NCBI GenBank assembly: GCA_945643635.1 | Contig: CALZFC010000033.1 | Coordinates: 3,438,001 to 3,502,000, forward strand | Direction of reading: 5' to 3' | Length of the DNA: 64,000 nt | Source of the DNA: Allodiplogaster sudhausi | Taxonomy: Eukaryota; Nematoda; Chromadorea; Rhabditida; Diplogasteridae | Position numbers and translations under genes: made by a program | Notes under the pieces: generated by a model | The model's input: only the letters and a program-made list of their open reading frames with translations | Databases searched by the model: none | Told to the model about the DNA's origin: nothing | In this document: positions 36,156-48,795 of the stretch, piece by piece | How positions within the stretch are numbered: the first letter of the stretch is position 1 | Layout: the number at the start of each line of letters is the position of its first letter

Positions 36156-39100
36156 GGTGGAAAACGTAAGGAGATGTTAGAATGAGGGAAAGAAGCAAAG
36201 AAAGAAAAGGAAAAAAGAGAAACCTGAATTCTCCCCAAAATAGCGCCCCGCATCTTTCTTCTCGAAATGAGAAAGAGGAGGGAGGAAGTTGCTGGCGGCT
36301 TCAGATAATCAGATACTGTCAATTCCACCTGTCAAGGAAATACACAGCGTGTCTTGTTGAATACAAAATTAATGCTACATTAGGAATAAAAGTATTAATC
36401 CACCAAATAACTACCACAAAATAGAAGGCGGAAGCAAACCTTAGCAGTGGCCATGGCTGCGGATGTAACGGCAACGACGGCAACGGAGAAGGTAGAAGCG
36501 GGGAAGGAGGAGGCAACCAGCCGGAGCTGCCCCGTCGACTCGTTCACGGCAACGGGGAAGGAGGACGGAGACAGGAGGAAGTATCTGGAAGGCACGATTA
36601 GAAAACACATTTTATGGTATTGAAATAATCAGTATAAACACGATTAACCAGTTACATGAATAAACGATTTGCTACTCAATTGACTTGGAGATAACTCAAA
36701 CAAAATCATGCACACGTTAACATGTAATAAGAAATGGAAAGAATATATTTTTTAATAAGTTCAACTAATATGCGTACCTGGGTTCTTGGTCGTCGCCGTC
36801 CGCCGGGGTCGCCGTCACTTGACCAATGACGCTCTCCAGCAGAGTCGATGATGAGACGGCAATAGAGACGCTCGTGTCGCTGAAGGCAAGCCTCGAGGCC
36901 GCGTCAGCCTGCCGCTTTAGGAGCGTCAGCCGCTTTGTCTTCCGCTTCCGAGACGCGTCGGACGAGGTCGGCCGATCAAAGGCTTCCACGACGATGCGGG
37001 CGAGCGGCTTCTCCATCGAGGAAATCACGATCGTGCCGTCCGGGCGAACCTGTTGGAGAGCGTTGTGAGACGATCAAGTAGTACAATTAGCCATTGTTTA
37101 TAATTTAATTAGGTAAGCCGTTTAATTATCTTCTTTTCCATAATCCTCTCTTTACTTTTGACTCCTCAATCTTCGCTCTTTCGTTCACTCAAATCCACTC
37201 TCTCCTCCTTCTTTCAGTCTCTCTCCACCTTGATTCCGCCGTCTCCCTCTCCGCCGTCGTCACTGATCTGTCGATATCTGACAGTTCCATTCTCGGCCGA
37301 GTCGACATCTTGGCAGAGAATGGACAGCGTTGTAGGGACGGTCTCCACGACGAACACTGTCGACCCCGAGCACTCGGGCGAGTTGTCGTTCTCATCATCA
37401 ACCTCAATTTCAGTAGTTAATTTCAAACAATAACATTTACAGGTTAAAGGAGTTGATTTCGGAGGTGATTTATTGCTAAATACATATACATACATATATA
37501 ATTATATATCTTAAAGTATGTATGTACCTCCACAATGACGACTGCGGATCTAGGCGGCGCGCCATGGGAGATGAGCAGCGAGTGCGCGGCGGCCTCCTCG
37601 CGGTCGAGCGGCCGCGTGGTGAGCAGCAGATCATCGCGTATCTCGAAGGCGGCCGGCGGGAACGCGGCCAGCAGCAGGGTCCCGTGCGGAAGAGCCGAGA
37701 CTACAGTACCCGGCGGCTGGTTCTCCTGATAAGGAATTTCGTGTACTTTTCATCTTATTTCACTTATACTTTTATCCAAATGCTTTTTTTATATTTAATA
37801 AACCTGTTTTTTTTCCTCACCTGCACGCTAAGCCGTCGAGGGAGCGGCTCCGTCTCCTGTAGCTCAGGCTCAGTCAGAAGACGAACGTGAATTGACGACT
37901 TGCCGTTGGCGTTACTTGCCTGAAAGCAGAGGGAAAGATAGTGGAGAATTTCACTTTTAAAATCCATTTGATTCTTACATTTACATATATTACGAAAGAA
38001 ATTACAGCATGAAATATTGTCGGAGGAATCTCTCTTTCTCGCTCATGCTATCCTTCTCTATCTCTCTTTCTATGTATATCTCTCCCTCATTCTCTCTCCA
38101 TCTCTCTCTCCTTCTCTCCCCAATGTAGAAGTGCAAAGAAACGGATGCCATTGACACAAGGGTGTACGAGAAGATTTACCTGTACTTCTGCCCATTCCTG
38201 GTCGTTCTTGACTGGCGAAGTGAGAACGAGCCGGCCGAGCCAGTCAATGTCCACGGGGCCGGAGAGCACGGCGAAAAGAGTCGGCGCCGCTCCCGACGGC
38301 GCGACGCGAATCGCACCGATCAAGTCGCCTACGGAATTTTTGCTTTTTTCCATATGTTTTAGTCTTTAATCCGGTTGGTTCGATGCATCTTCAATGGATG
38401 GTCGAGGGATCCTAGATGGAAGGAATTTCGACGATTCCTCTCCTGCCGGAATCTGACGAAGTGGCCGCAGATATGTTCTAGTGGTTTTTTCAAGAAAATG
38501 AATTAGACAAAAGGCCAGTACCAATCTTTGCCTTTCTCCGGATGTGAACGGTCGCTTGCTTCCCGTCGATGAAGCGAGGCGGTGATGCAGAGTCTTCGCG
38601 CACGTCCACAATCACCTGGCAAATCAGTCTATTTCATTTCTGTTCTATGAAAATAAATCAATAATAATCGATATCGATCTTTATCATTTGTTCATTGCCG
38701 CCCTATTAACGATGCCTTTTGCTACCTTGACAGAAGACGAGAGAGGAGGCTCTCCTTGATCGTCTGCTTCGACAGCCACAATGAACTGCGAGCCCGGCGG
38801 GAGTCGCCGCACCGTCGAGAGTTGCCCGGTTGTTGCATTCATCTTAATTATCGCTTTTATCTTCCTTTTCAATATTTCTATTAGTAAAAAGGTCATGTTC
38901 TTATATGCATATAAAAAGACGATGAAGCTGACTCTAAAAATGCCGTGATGATCTGCGAGACTGAACAAAGCTTCGACTCCGTCCCGGTCGAGATCCGTTA
39001 CGGAAACGCAAACGACGTCTTCATCTTCCTCTCCATTAATCGTAGCCGAGTATGATCTACAAGTTCAATAATGAAATTTGTAGTCTTGGAAAAAAGATGG

Positions 39101-42100
39101 CAGCTAAAATATTGTAAGTAAGATGAGGAATACGTCTTTGCGAAGACTGGCGGATGCTCGTTGACATCTCGGACGCGAACTTCCACAAAACACTCGGCAC
39201 TCTTGGACGCGGCGCCGAAATCAACGGCCGTGTACTTGAGAAGATGAGAGGCGTTGGCTTCAGCGTCCAAGGGGAGCAGCAGGCGAATCTATGAGGGAAG
39301 ATTATTATTATGCTCTTTTATTAATATATATTTATATTAAAAGAGAACCTCGCCCGAGTGCGGATCTAGTGAGAAGATCTCGTGGAGCGAGCCGAGGCGG
39401 TAGGCGACAACACCATTCCTTCCGCTGTCCGCATCCGTCGCGGAGACACGCGCCACCAGCGACCCGGGCGGCGTGTCTTCCCGCAGCTGAGTGAGAGTGA
39501 CAATGAGTAAGAGAAACGAAGTGAACAAGGTATCTAATAATGAGAGGCCCATTGATGACAGATTGAAATGAGAGATGAAAGAGTTCAAAAGGACTATGGT
39601 TACCTCGACTGTACGCGTCGTCTGCGTGCAGACTGGCGCGTTGTCGTTCTCATCCGTCACAATTATCGTCAGAGTTCCGTCGGAGTGAAAGTTCTGAAGG
39701 CGATCAACGAAATCATTCTTATTCCCCGCACATTCGGTGGATTGTCTTTTCAATTGATTACAGTGTAAGAGGAATAAGAAGAAATGGTCCGTAAATTGGG
39801 AAGATCTTTTTAAAGTATAATTTGAAATTCCCGCCTGTTCTCGATGTGTCGCAAAGACTGGCAAACGATAGACATTTTGTCTCTCGCGGTCTAGCTTCCG
39901 GACGACCAAGACGCGTCCGTCCGGAAAGAGATGGACGTTGTCAGAGAAGAGCAACGGCTGCTCGGTGTCACTCTCGCCCTCTGCCGTCTGATTCAAGGCG
40001 TCATTTGAATGAAAAGAGGCGGCAAAGTGGAATGCGGTGGAGTTGTCGAGTTGGCCGAGCAGCGTGCCGACCGAAGCGGATTCGCTGACGAAGAAGAGCC
40101 AGCGAGCGGGCAGACGAAGAATCTGGAATTGTTATAATCTTTTTACTTTTTAATTTACAAATAAGAGAGAAAAGAGGTTGTCAACTTGAAAAGCACACCT
40201 CTTCTTCGATGTGATGAAGATGGACACGCATTTCGTCGGTGCGCGTCCACGCGTCCGTCGCACGAAGCGTGCACTGAACATTAGATACCATTCATGAAGT
40301 TTTGGTGAACATTTAAATTATTAAAGAGTTGTATGACAAAGAAAAAAATTAATAAAGTATTATAACCCAAGCTAAGATAGGCACAATTTCAATATTACTA
40401 ATAGTACTACTACCTGCAGCTGTGAAGTGGCACGTGGCAAGGCGGTCGCGAGGGAGATCACGCCGCTTGGCGCGACGGCGAGTGGCGAGCAGTCAAAGGA
40501 GTACGAAATGTTCTCGCCGCCACCGCCGGCCGAAAAGCGCGCGAGGGGCGCGCCGATCGTAGTTGTTGAGGTCACCTAAGACGTATGTAGGTGAGTTTGT
40601 TTTGTCACGTAAGAAGTCACAATTATATCAACATTATTGGCAAATACTTATTAAAACTTTAATAGTTTCACGTCCAAAAAATTATACTAACAAATCAAAG
40701 TACAGCGAAGCCTTTGCATGCCGATAAATAGTCTCTGACCTCAAGATGCACTTCTTTTTGACGGAAACGTGGAGGCGGCGGGCGCCTTGCAATGCTGACA
40801 CTTCCACACAAGGAGACGCTGCTACTCGTCGTCATCTCTTCATCCGCAATTCTGTAGTTATTCAATTCTTTCAAATATGTTTTTGTACACCCCTGATTCA
40901 GATAATGTAAATGAATAAATGCTCTCTAGTTGTGAAAACAAGATGATTGATTCATCTTGTTCTTAAGCAACAGAGATATAAAAAGCGCCTGACTTGGCCA
41001 CGATTGAAAAGGGCAGACGAAGAACGGAGGGCGGAGGAAGCGAGGAGAGCAGCAGCTCGCCCGATGGCGACAGCGCAAGAAATGTGCCGTCCAGAGTCAG
41101 CGTCGAGTTCAACTAAGATTCCATTTCACTGTATATCAATGCTCCAAATTATTTACCATTTAAAATATCAAGCAAAATAATGACAATTCAGAAGAGTATA
41201 GTTACGTGCATACATTTGTTGCATAGGAAGCGAGTGCCTGTCCGGGCTTCACGGTCGTCTCATCAATGGTAAGCAGAGTTTCGGTGTCATCCGTGAAGCG
41301 AAGCGCCTCGCCCTTCGTGTAATGCAGGAATACGGTAGCATTTCGCTCCGAGACCCGGCCGCCTCCATCGATGGCACTCACGCGAATCTATGCACATGGA
41401 GATGAGTGAGAAGCCTAGCAGATAGCCACTTCAAGAACGGATTCTACTTTTTCTACCACCTAATGATCGTGTATCTTGAAAGATTTCAAAAATAGCGGAC
41501 AGGCTGCTTACCGTATCCGTTCTCTCCTCATCTCCCGCGTCGAGAACAGTTAGCGCGCCGGTACTCGGATGGATACTGTAGTTGGGGAGAGGATCGAGGA
41601 GGAGATAGGAGACGCGGCCAGAGGGAGTGGCTTCCGAGTCAGGGTCGAGAGCGATGAGATGAGTGAGGAGTGTGCGAGGAGGGAGCGGCAGAGAGACCGA
41701 GAGATGCGTGTCGCGGCACGAGAACGACGGCGCTGCTTCGTTCTCGTCCTGTCATACCAGATAGATCAAGTAATCGATAAATCGATTATGATTTTTAATA
41801 AAAGAAAACCACCAATCTTCTATACCTTGACAATAAAGTGCAGAATACGCGACGATTGCTTCGATGGCTTGCCCTGATCTCGCACCGTCACCTCGCAATC
41901 GAACTCGGGCTCCGTCTGAGTGTATACGAGTGTAATACGCAGATAAAAAATAATAATAGTCTTACAAAATAAAATAAGGATAAAGTACAAACAAACCTCA
42001 AAGTCGACGCGATGTTCGAGCCAAAGACGCCCGCTCTCCTCCTCGACACGCAGAAACTCGTGCTCGTCATCCAGGTAGAAGCGGACGCGCCCGTTCGAGC

Positions 42101-45100
42101 CCGTGTCCTCAAGCAAAAGGATATTTTTGATATGTATTTTTCTCTCTAATGTATACTTCAACATATAAATAATAATATAAAATGATGCAAGCAGTAATTG
42201 CTCTGACTTCGTCGACGGCCTCGAGCTGATAGATCATCGAGCCAGAAGTGGTGGCTTCTGAGATGAAGATGGCGTCGGGGAGGTTGACGAGTCGCGGGGC
42301 GTGGTCGTTGACGTCTTCGATCCGGACGGCGATGAGCGTGTGCGCGGGAAGCAGCGCCGGAGGCGGCAGCCGCTTCTCGACGCGGAGAGTCAGGCGGGAG
42401 ACGTTGAAGAAGGCCGGCAAGAGAGGCGCGCGCAGCACCACGATTCCTGACAAGAAGGAGAGCAATCAATGTTATATTCATACATACATTAAAAAAAAAT
42501 GTTCACAATAAACTTCTGTACAAATGAAATTAAAATTAATTTACAGGCATGTTTTTCAATTGCATTTGTTCCCAGAGATAAAGAAAAAGAAAGAGAGTCA
42601 GAGAGGGACAGTCAGGGCGAGAAATAGAGATGGCTAGAGCGATTGAAAGAGATAGGAGACTGAGTGATAGAGAGCGAGAGAGAGAGAGAGAGTGTGTGTG
42701 AGTGAGAGAGAGAAAGACTAAAGGGAGAACCGGAATGCTCCTCGACATAGAAGACATCTCGATGCTCGTTGAGATGGAAAGTGGTGTTGTCCTTCTCCTT
42801 TGCTAGCACTGCCACGAGTGACCCGACGGGCGCGTTCTCCCTCAGCACGACCTCCTCTGCCGCCGCCGCCCCCGCCACGGCCGACGACGGTTCGTCCGCC
42901 GTCCATCTGCGGCCAAGGAACACCTCAAAATGTTTGGCGTCTTTCAATTTTCACTACATTAGACATGGTTCCAGTTTAAATGGTACATATCTCGTCATTT
43001 TATCCAATCTTGGTTTTGAGTTTGCATATGCAGTTTTGAATTAGTCATCCAACAAAAATGAATCGTCAGTGCTGCTAATACTCGACCCTTTATAGAGATC
43101 ATGCGAGCATAAATCATGGAGTGAATGAATTCTTGTTCATACAATAAAAATATTAAAATGCAATGAACCGTAAGATATTTCGTTGCGTTCCTCGGAGGAT
43201 TCTGCGCGTCCTTGGCGAGGAAAGCGAGGTCACAGCGAACAGAGAAATTGGCGGGGATTGCCTGAACAAACAATTATTATAATTTATTTAAAATAATAAT
43301 ATAGAATTCTTTAAAATTATCTTGGAATCTGCATAAAAAGAATAAAGTAACAAAATATAATTTCCAATCATATTTATATAACTTGCCTTATTGAGTCTGA
43401 GGAGTGCGAACTGGCCCTGGCTGTCGAGGCGGAAGAGCGCGCTCTCGTTGGCGGCAGGCAGCGGCAGCAGGCGGACGCCGCCGCCGCGGCCGATCGGCCC
43501 GTCCGCGTCAGCCACGGAGACCACAGCCAGGATCCGACCGGCCGCCGCGTCCTCCGGCACGATCACAAAGTCAACACCGGCTGGGTTCAGTCTGGAAAAA
43601 TGGAAGAGAGGGAGAGACAAAATGGGAGATATATGTAGAAGGGAAAATAGGCAAACATATGTTTAAGATCAAGGTTGTAGTCGATGGAGTTGGAAGAATG
43701 AAGGGGTAAACAATAACAGAAGGGCAGCTATCGACTGGGTATAAACCAAGAAATATGTATCTTTTTATAGTTTCGATGAAGGTTCTTATACGGTATGGCC
43801 TCTCTTCCAACTTGAATGCGATGGTCGGGTCGTGTCGATTGGTGCTGCTGCCGTTGGTGTGAATGGTCAGCGTGGCCGAGGAGGACAGCGGAGGATGGCC
43901 ACGGTCCACGGCAGCCACGCGCACAACGCAGGACGAAGAGCAGACGGAGGACTGCAGCAGAGACTACGAGAGTTAGACAACTAGAGAGAGAGAGAATTAG
44001 GGAGAAAGATAGAGAGAGCAAGAGGAGAATGAAGACGCAAAAGAAACTTTTAAAATAGACATCAAACTCCTACCGTCGCCCACAGAGTGCGGTTCTCATC
44101 GATAGAAAAGTGCTCTCTCCATTTCTCTTCAACTTCGAGATCAACCACTCCGTTGTCGCCTTCGTCGGGGTCAGCGACGGACATCTGAGAGAGAGAGAGA
44201 GAGTTAATAATGAAATTTTTTTTTTGCTAACTTGACGCGAAAAATCCATAATTGTGCAATTGTAGTAACCGTAATAATCGGCTGGTCAATCTGGCCGTTC
44301 CAGTCGTCGACTATTATCTCGGGACTCCCGAAGCGCGGCTCGTTGTCATTCGTGTCAAGGACCACCACGTTCACGGTCATGAAGCCGAATCTAGATTATG
44401 CATATTCTAATGTTGCATGAATCAGACAATCTTCTTTATACTGCATAAATGGATAGATATGTATGTACATACAATGTATTTACATAGAATATAAGTAAAG
44501 AAAGTATTTGTGCAAATTTCATACATGCGTAATCGTGCAGTTGGAGCTAAATAAATTTTATTAATAATTAAAAGTGACCTTGGTGGTTCGCCGCCGTCCC
44601 TGGCGGAGATGTTGAAGGAATGCGCTGCGATGACTTCGCGGTCAAGTGGTGCCGAAAGCTGGAGAAGAAGGAGTGGCGGGTCGCCCGCGATGCGGAACAA
44701 GCTCGACGAGGCTGAGATGGCAACAAGCAACCTTATTTGTGACTTTTATTTTATTCCTTAGCTCCTTTTTCGTTGATGGAGCAAAATTGCAAATGTACAT
44801 AGTAATGAATGAAAGAAGCTATTGAAAATGTTTATTAACCATTTTCCGTCAATTATTATCACCAATTTTTTTTACATTTTTATCGTTGTCGACTGCAAAA
44901 TGAAAACTCCACAGATTATGATGGATATCTAAAAGAATATCCAAGCAAAATCAAGAGAGAGATGAAAATAGCGCGAACCGGGGTCGCTGCCTGGCTCTTC
45001 AATGGCATACGTCACGATTCGGCCGTTGTCGCCGGCGTCGGCGTCAATGGCCGATGGCAGCGGCAGCGCCGTGCCAACCGGCGCCGACTCTAGCACGCTC

Positions 45101-45457
45101 ACGCTCTGCACGGGCAGGCATTTATCAGTCATTCTATTTAAAAAAATTTCTTTCCGATTGATTGCTCTTTTCTTATGAGATTCTACTAAACAAATCCCTC
45201 ATTGTTCGCATCTCATTACTGATTACTTTTGACGCGGTCCTCTATACTCCTCGAGTAGTCACGTATTTGTTGGCTCTCTTCAAGTTTCATTCTTCGTTCA
45301 TCTCCATCCGGATCAAGAGGTGTCCTCCATAGCTGCAGGCCATAGAAAGGAAAGAGGGGGGAGGAGGACATCCCAAGTCCAAACACATCTGTTTGCGTAC
45401 ATACGAGCGCATGCACGCTCAGGTGCTTATTTACTTTAGTTCTTTCTCTCTCTCTCT

Positions 45458-45492
<35 letters not shown>

Positions 45493-45782
45493 TCTCCTCT
45501 CTCTCGGTCTTGCTTTCTACCTCTACCATCTAATTTATCTCTTCCTATCCTCTCATTCCATTCCTTTTCAGCCCTATGTACTTCTATTTCACGCGCAGCC
45601 TAACGGGCCATTCTGAGCCTCTTTAGACAGCTTAGCCAACAGTAATCGCTGTATAAATGACCCACGTTCGCACATTCTCTTATCGGAATAACAATCACTA
45701 AGAAGAAAGAAAGAGACTAAGGGAAGTAGAGAAACAGAGAGCTAGGGACCAGAAATAGAGAAAAAGGATGTAAGAGAGCTAC

Positions 45783-45823
<41 letters not shown>

Positions 45824-47670
45824 AAGAGTGAGAGAGAGAGAGAGAGAGAGAGATACTGACGTAGACAGATGCCGGGAAGATCGGCGAGTTGTCGTTGACG
45901 TCATCTACTCTGATGATGACATTTATAATGGATGGCGGGGTGGAGAGGATGAGCACGGCCACGGAGCCATTCTCCAGGCCCTCGCGGTCGATCGAGCCCC
46001 TGTCAAAGATTCTTCTTTTTTTAGCTCGAAAATTTCCCCTTTAATTATTTCACTCGGTTTCGTGCATATATATTTTGTTCGGATGAAAGAATAATGTCTT
46101 TAGGACACCCGAGGTGATCCATTCACACTCGATCGCTTTGTGGCTGTGGCTTGAAAGGGTGGACAGGTGGAAGATCTTAATGTTAGACAGAAAGCGGGGG
46201 AGAGAGAGAGAGAAAGAGGAAGAGAGAGAGAGGAAGAGCGAGAGAAGAGAGGAAGATAAAAAGACAGAGAGAGAGCGAAGAAGTAAAAGAAATAGAGAGA
46301 GCGAGAGAAGAGAGAGAGAGAGAGAGAATAAAAGGTACGACAAAAAGCGTCTCTGTTCTCGTCTACACTAACGTTAGCACTTGACTATCCAATTAACGGC
46401 CCGCCTTCAATTCTTTTCTCTCTCTATCTCTCACAGAGCCTGTCTCAGTCTCTCTCTCTCTCTCTCTACGTCCCCCTCTCTCTCTCTTTATCTCTCTCAC
46501 TCTCCCTATGAACCGACATGAGCGTTAGCCATCCGTCGCTGTCATTGAAGTGGACGAGAGGGGAAGTGCGTCCGACACGGTAAACGAATCCGTCTCGCAG
46601 CGGGACGCGACCGATGCGGCGGCCAGCCGGATCGGCTGATATTCAAAAATTAAATAAATACATTTTAATTATCCAATTGTTTTTTTTGCTAAATATAAAT
46701 ACAAAATGTGCATTAAACAAAATCTGGCCGGCCCCACTTCTGCGTAATGTGAAGTCTTTTTAAACAGGGAAGTTAAATACTCAGCAATGAGCCGGAACTT
46801 GAGTTTCATATTAAAATATTTTTTCGTACTTTGGATCATCCTGTTAGCTTTGAATGTAATTTTTTTTCTAGCCATAGTTCTTTTTGGTAGATTGCGCATC
46901 CTCAGTGAGTCAAAATGATCTCTATATGAAAGTGCAAAATCGGCCCCGCCGGGATTGACTCTCCCTCCCGCCTCGTCTCCTCCATTCACTCTCTATAATT
47001 GTGCTCGGTGTCAAGGTCATACGATGCTTGCAGCATTACTTGTGAAAGTTACTAGTAATGTCGATTCATGAGAATTGCTCAAGGCTCACAGTAAATGTAT
47101 TCTGGCATTGTGGAAAGAGTGAGGGGAGGAGGGGGGTCGCAAGTTTGGTGCCCCATCGGCTGGCCACCCAATGCTTCGGATGCCTCATCATTCGCGGGTC
47201 ATCAAACATCCAAATCTGTTCGTTCATTCTTCGCTTTCTTCCTCTTACGTATTGGGGGTGCCTCTGTGTTCAATAAAGACCTCCTCCGCCTTCGACACGG
47301 CTCCTTGAGTTTCTCTTTGCCAATCCAAGCTAATTACACTCGTTGTCAAAAGGCACCTTGCTGCTACGGTGGAGCTCCTTGAAAAGGCAGGTAGAAATAA
47401 GAGCGAGAGAGAAAGAGAGAGAGAGAGAGAGAGTGAGAGAGAGAGAGAATTGGGTATTGAAGAGAACAGAGCCAACACAAAGAATAGAGGACACTGAAGA
47501 AAGAGCAAGAAAGAGAGACAGTTGAAAGAACAACAGAAAAAGAGAGTTCGCTTTCACTTTCCTTCTTCTTCACTTTGGTGAGTGCCGATTCAGCAATCAC
47601 ACCTTTCAGCAAGCTGCTTATGCTAATCATTCTTTCTTTTTAGCCAATGGCCAGGTGCAACCCGGGGACT

Positions 47671-47712
<42 letters not shown>

Positions 47713-47956
47713 AGTGTTAGAGAAACATGGTGAGAGAAGCAGAATGATAGAGAGAGAGAGAGAGAGAGAGAGTAGCAGAGAGTTGAGTGGGATTGGCCAG
47801 GGTGGAACGTGAAGAGGGAGTAATGAGCAGGTGGACAACCGCCGGTGGCACTGTCTTTCTCTGCCTTTCTGAGCCTCTTCATGTATCCAGGATCTCTGCA
47901 TTTTAACAGCGCTTCTTGTTCTCGCCCTCTAAGCGTTGGCAATGTTTCCCTCACTT

Positions 47957-47997
<41 letters not shown>

Positions 47998-48774
47998 TCC
48001 GTCTCTCTCTTTTTTCTCGTTCAATGTCATTCTATGTCTCTTGTCCTGCATATCTCTCTCTACACATGCACACACTCTCTCTCTCTCTCATTGATATCAG
48101 ATTCAGCGTGAATCAGCCGAGGTCAAGCATCGCGAGGGACACGCCGCCATTCTCTGTTTCCTTCGATGTCATCCGCTGCTCTCTCTCTCTCTTTCTCGCC
48201 TTGCTCTCTCTCTCAGTCTCTCTCTCTCTCTCTCACTTCTCACCTGCTCCCATCTCATCCGTGATGTTCACTTTCAAAAAAGTGTGCCCGAAAGCAATCA
48301 ACACGGCCAACAAAACCACAACGAGCAGAAGAGGAGAGGAGGCAACACGGTTGTCATATGCGAGAAAGTAAGCGACAGAGAGAGAGACAGAGGAGAGAGA
48401 GTGAGAGAGGGACGGGAGAGACAATGACCAGCAGCAATGAGAAACCGACTGACCTGAGCCCAGGCTGGCACCGCTCCGGGCTGCGGACATTCAATGATTG
48501 TGAGAATAGCAGGCATTTTTGAAATAGAGTAGTAAAAATTTAGAGAAAAATTAATGCAATGATGTATTTCTCTATATCTTAATAGTAAAAATGCTCTTAT
48601 TAAACCCTTCCTTAAACAAAGAGAAAATGTTTTGTGATAGCAAAAGTTTATCTGATCAGAATATCCCGTACCCTCTGAAATGGAGAAAGTGTAAGAGTCC
48701 TCGGTGAAGTCGGCGGTGGTTTCATGGAAAAGCAGAAGAAGAAGAAGCAGAGCAATAAAAAGAGTCTTCTTCAT
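20288..48774 (-). CDS. Giant FAT-type cadherin with EGF and laminin G domains
   Basis: Single-pass plasma membrane cadherin of the FAT family, expected to act in cell-cell contact and planar polarity. The signal peptide exon is 48774-48672 (MKKTLFIALLLLLLLF). EC1 follows in 46635-46518 and 45999-45861, EC2 in 45105-44979, 44711-44579 and the next exon, with further repeats down to about 24.4 kb. Sixteen linkers of type DxN[DE]xxP are readable, near 45.89, 44.34, 42.30, 41.75, 39.64, 39.16, 37.39, 34.82, 34.24, 33.66, 33.03, 32.45, 31.83, 30.73, 30.01 and 29.62 kb. With degenerate repeats between them the total is about 30-34, against 34 in fly Fat. The C-terminal exons are 24930-24802, 24641-24423, 24135-23995, 23911-23751, 23621-23480 (EGF), 23287-23133 (EGF-Ca), 22943-22844, 22721-22512, 22449-22420, 22267-22033, 21968-21817, 21715-21641, 21367-21239, 21160-20618 and 20416-20288 (TAG). 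Treating it as one gene rests on continuous cadherin exons. Not every middle exon border was fixed. Confidence 0.85.
21572..21614. repeat. (AT)n microsatellite in a cadherin intron
   Basis: Uninterrupted TA dinucleotides, just beyond the LamG2 exon that ends at 21641. Confidence 0.9.
22769..22832 (-). repeat. (GA)n microsatellite in the LamG1 intron
   Basis: GA repeats on the + strand, hence CT on the cadherin coding strand, between exons 22943-22844 and 22721-22512. Confidence 0.9.
23133..23621 (-). other. EGF-like and calcium-binding EGF domains of the FAT-type cadherin
   Basis: Exon 23621-23480 encodes CSPQCGGQCVLGHCQCRPGW followed by KGQNC, a classic six-cysteine EGF module. Exon 23287-23133 begins DIDECQSSPPPC and has CINTPGAFQCVC, the calcium-binding EGF signature. 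The intron between them (about 23288-23479) contains a CT tract on the + strand. Confidence 0.88.
25070..25440. other. GC- and C-rich block inside a cadherin intron
   Basis: The 1.38 kb intron 24931-26313 contains a block unlike its AT-rich surroundings. It has two poly-C runs (around 25199-25208 and 25226-25239), many CACCC/CCCGG motifs and a 200-residue open frame on the + strand (24970-25572) with no domain signature. It is not needed for the cadherin frame. It could be an inserted sequence or a regulatory element. Confidence 0.5.
36107..36152 (-). repeat. (GA)n microsatellite in a cadherin intron
   Basis: Uninterrupted GA on the + strand, reading CT in the direction of cadherin transcription. 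Confidence 0.9.
45785..45860 (-). repeat. (GA)n microsatellite next to the EC1 exon
   Basis: GA repeat on the + strand beginning a few bases beyond the donor of exon 45999-45861. It reads as CT on the coding strand. Confidence 0.9.
46198..48420. repeat. Cluster of GA/CT microsatellites in cadherin introns 1-2
   Basis: GA blocks at 46198-46328, 47403-47448, 47679-47773 and 48370-48420, and CT blocks at 46441-46490, 47961-48015 and 48180-48236. All lie in the introns around exon 46635-46518. No additional cadherin exon fits in phase between 46635 and 48672. Confidence 0.85.
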
Positions 48775-48795
48775 TTATTCAGTGGAGTCGCCCAT
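48775..48795 (-). promoter_or_regulatory. Six-codon upstream ORF abutting the cadherin start
   Basis: On the reverse strand, ATG-GGC-GAC-TCC-ACT-GAA-TAA ends directly against the cadherin ATG (48774), in the same frame. A pyrimidine-rich stretch ending in CTGCAG lies just 5' of it, like a splice acceptor. The uORF would be on any mRNA that begins at that acceptor. It could dampen translation or act through termination-reinitiation. Confidence 0.4.

Larger units (their letters stand above)
24423..46635 (-). other. Cadherin-repeat ectodomain of the FAT-type gene
   Basis: Tandem extracellular cadherin repeats, each about 105 residues, spread over many small exons. Typical blocks: SVLESAPVGTALPLPSAIDA and ADAGDNGRI in EC2, VREDASVPRRVLSVRAADAD at 30.0 kb, and ISEADPAGRRIG formed when the signal exon joins 46635 directly across a 2 kb intron. 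Several linkers lack the calcium-binding Asp/Asn set. An example is HDPTIAFKLNPAGVDFVIV near 43.8/43.55 kb, where the DxNDN slot is replaced by Ser/Asn/Thr. The membrane-proximal repeats (about 29-24.4 kb) are the most degenerate. One has a Gly-rich insert coded near 27.48-27.55 kb. Confidence 0.85.

Noticed and set aside
47620..47950. Reverse-strand frames reading Ser/Leu-rich proteins and a CRDPGYMKRL piece
   Set aside because: Driven by GA repeats; no cadherin pattern and no suitable splice phases.
48440..48490. Extra cadherin exon reading ARSGASLGSG
   Set aside because: It fits in phase, but skipping it gives ISEADPAGRRIG, a much better cadherin start, when 48672 joins 46635.
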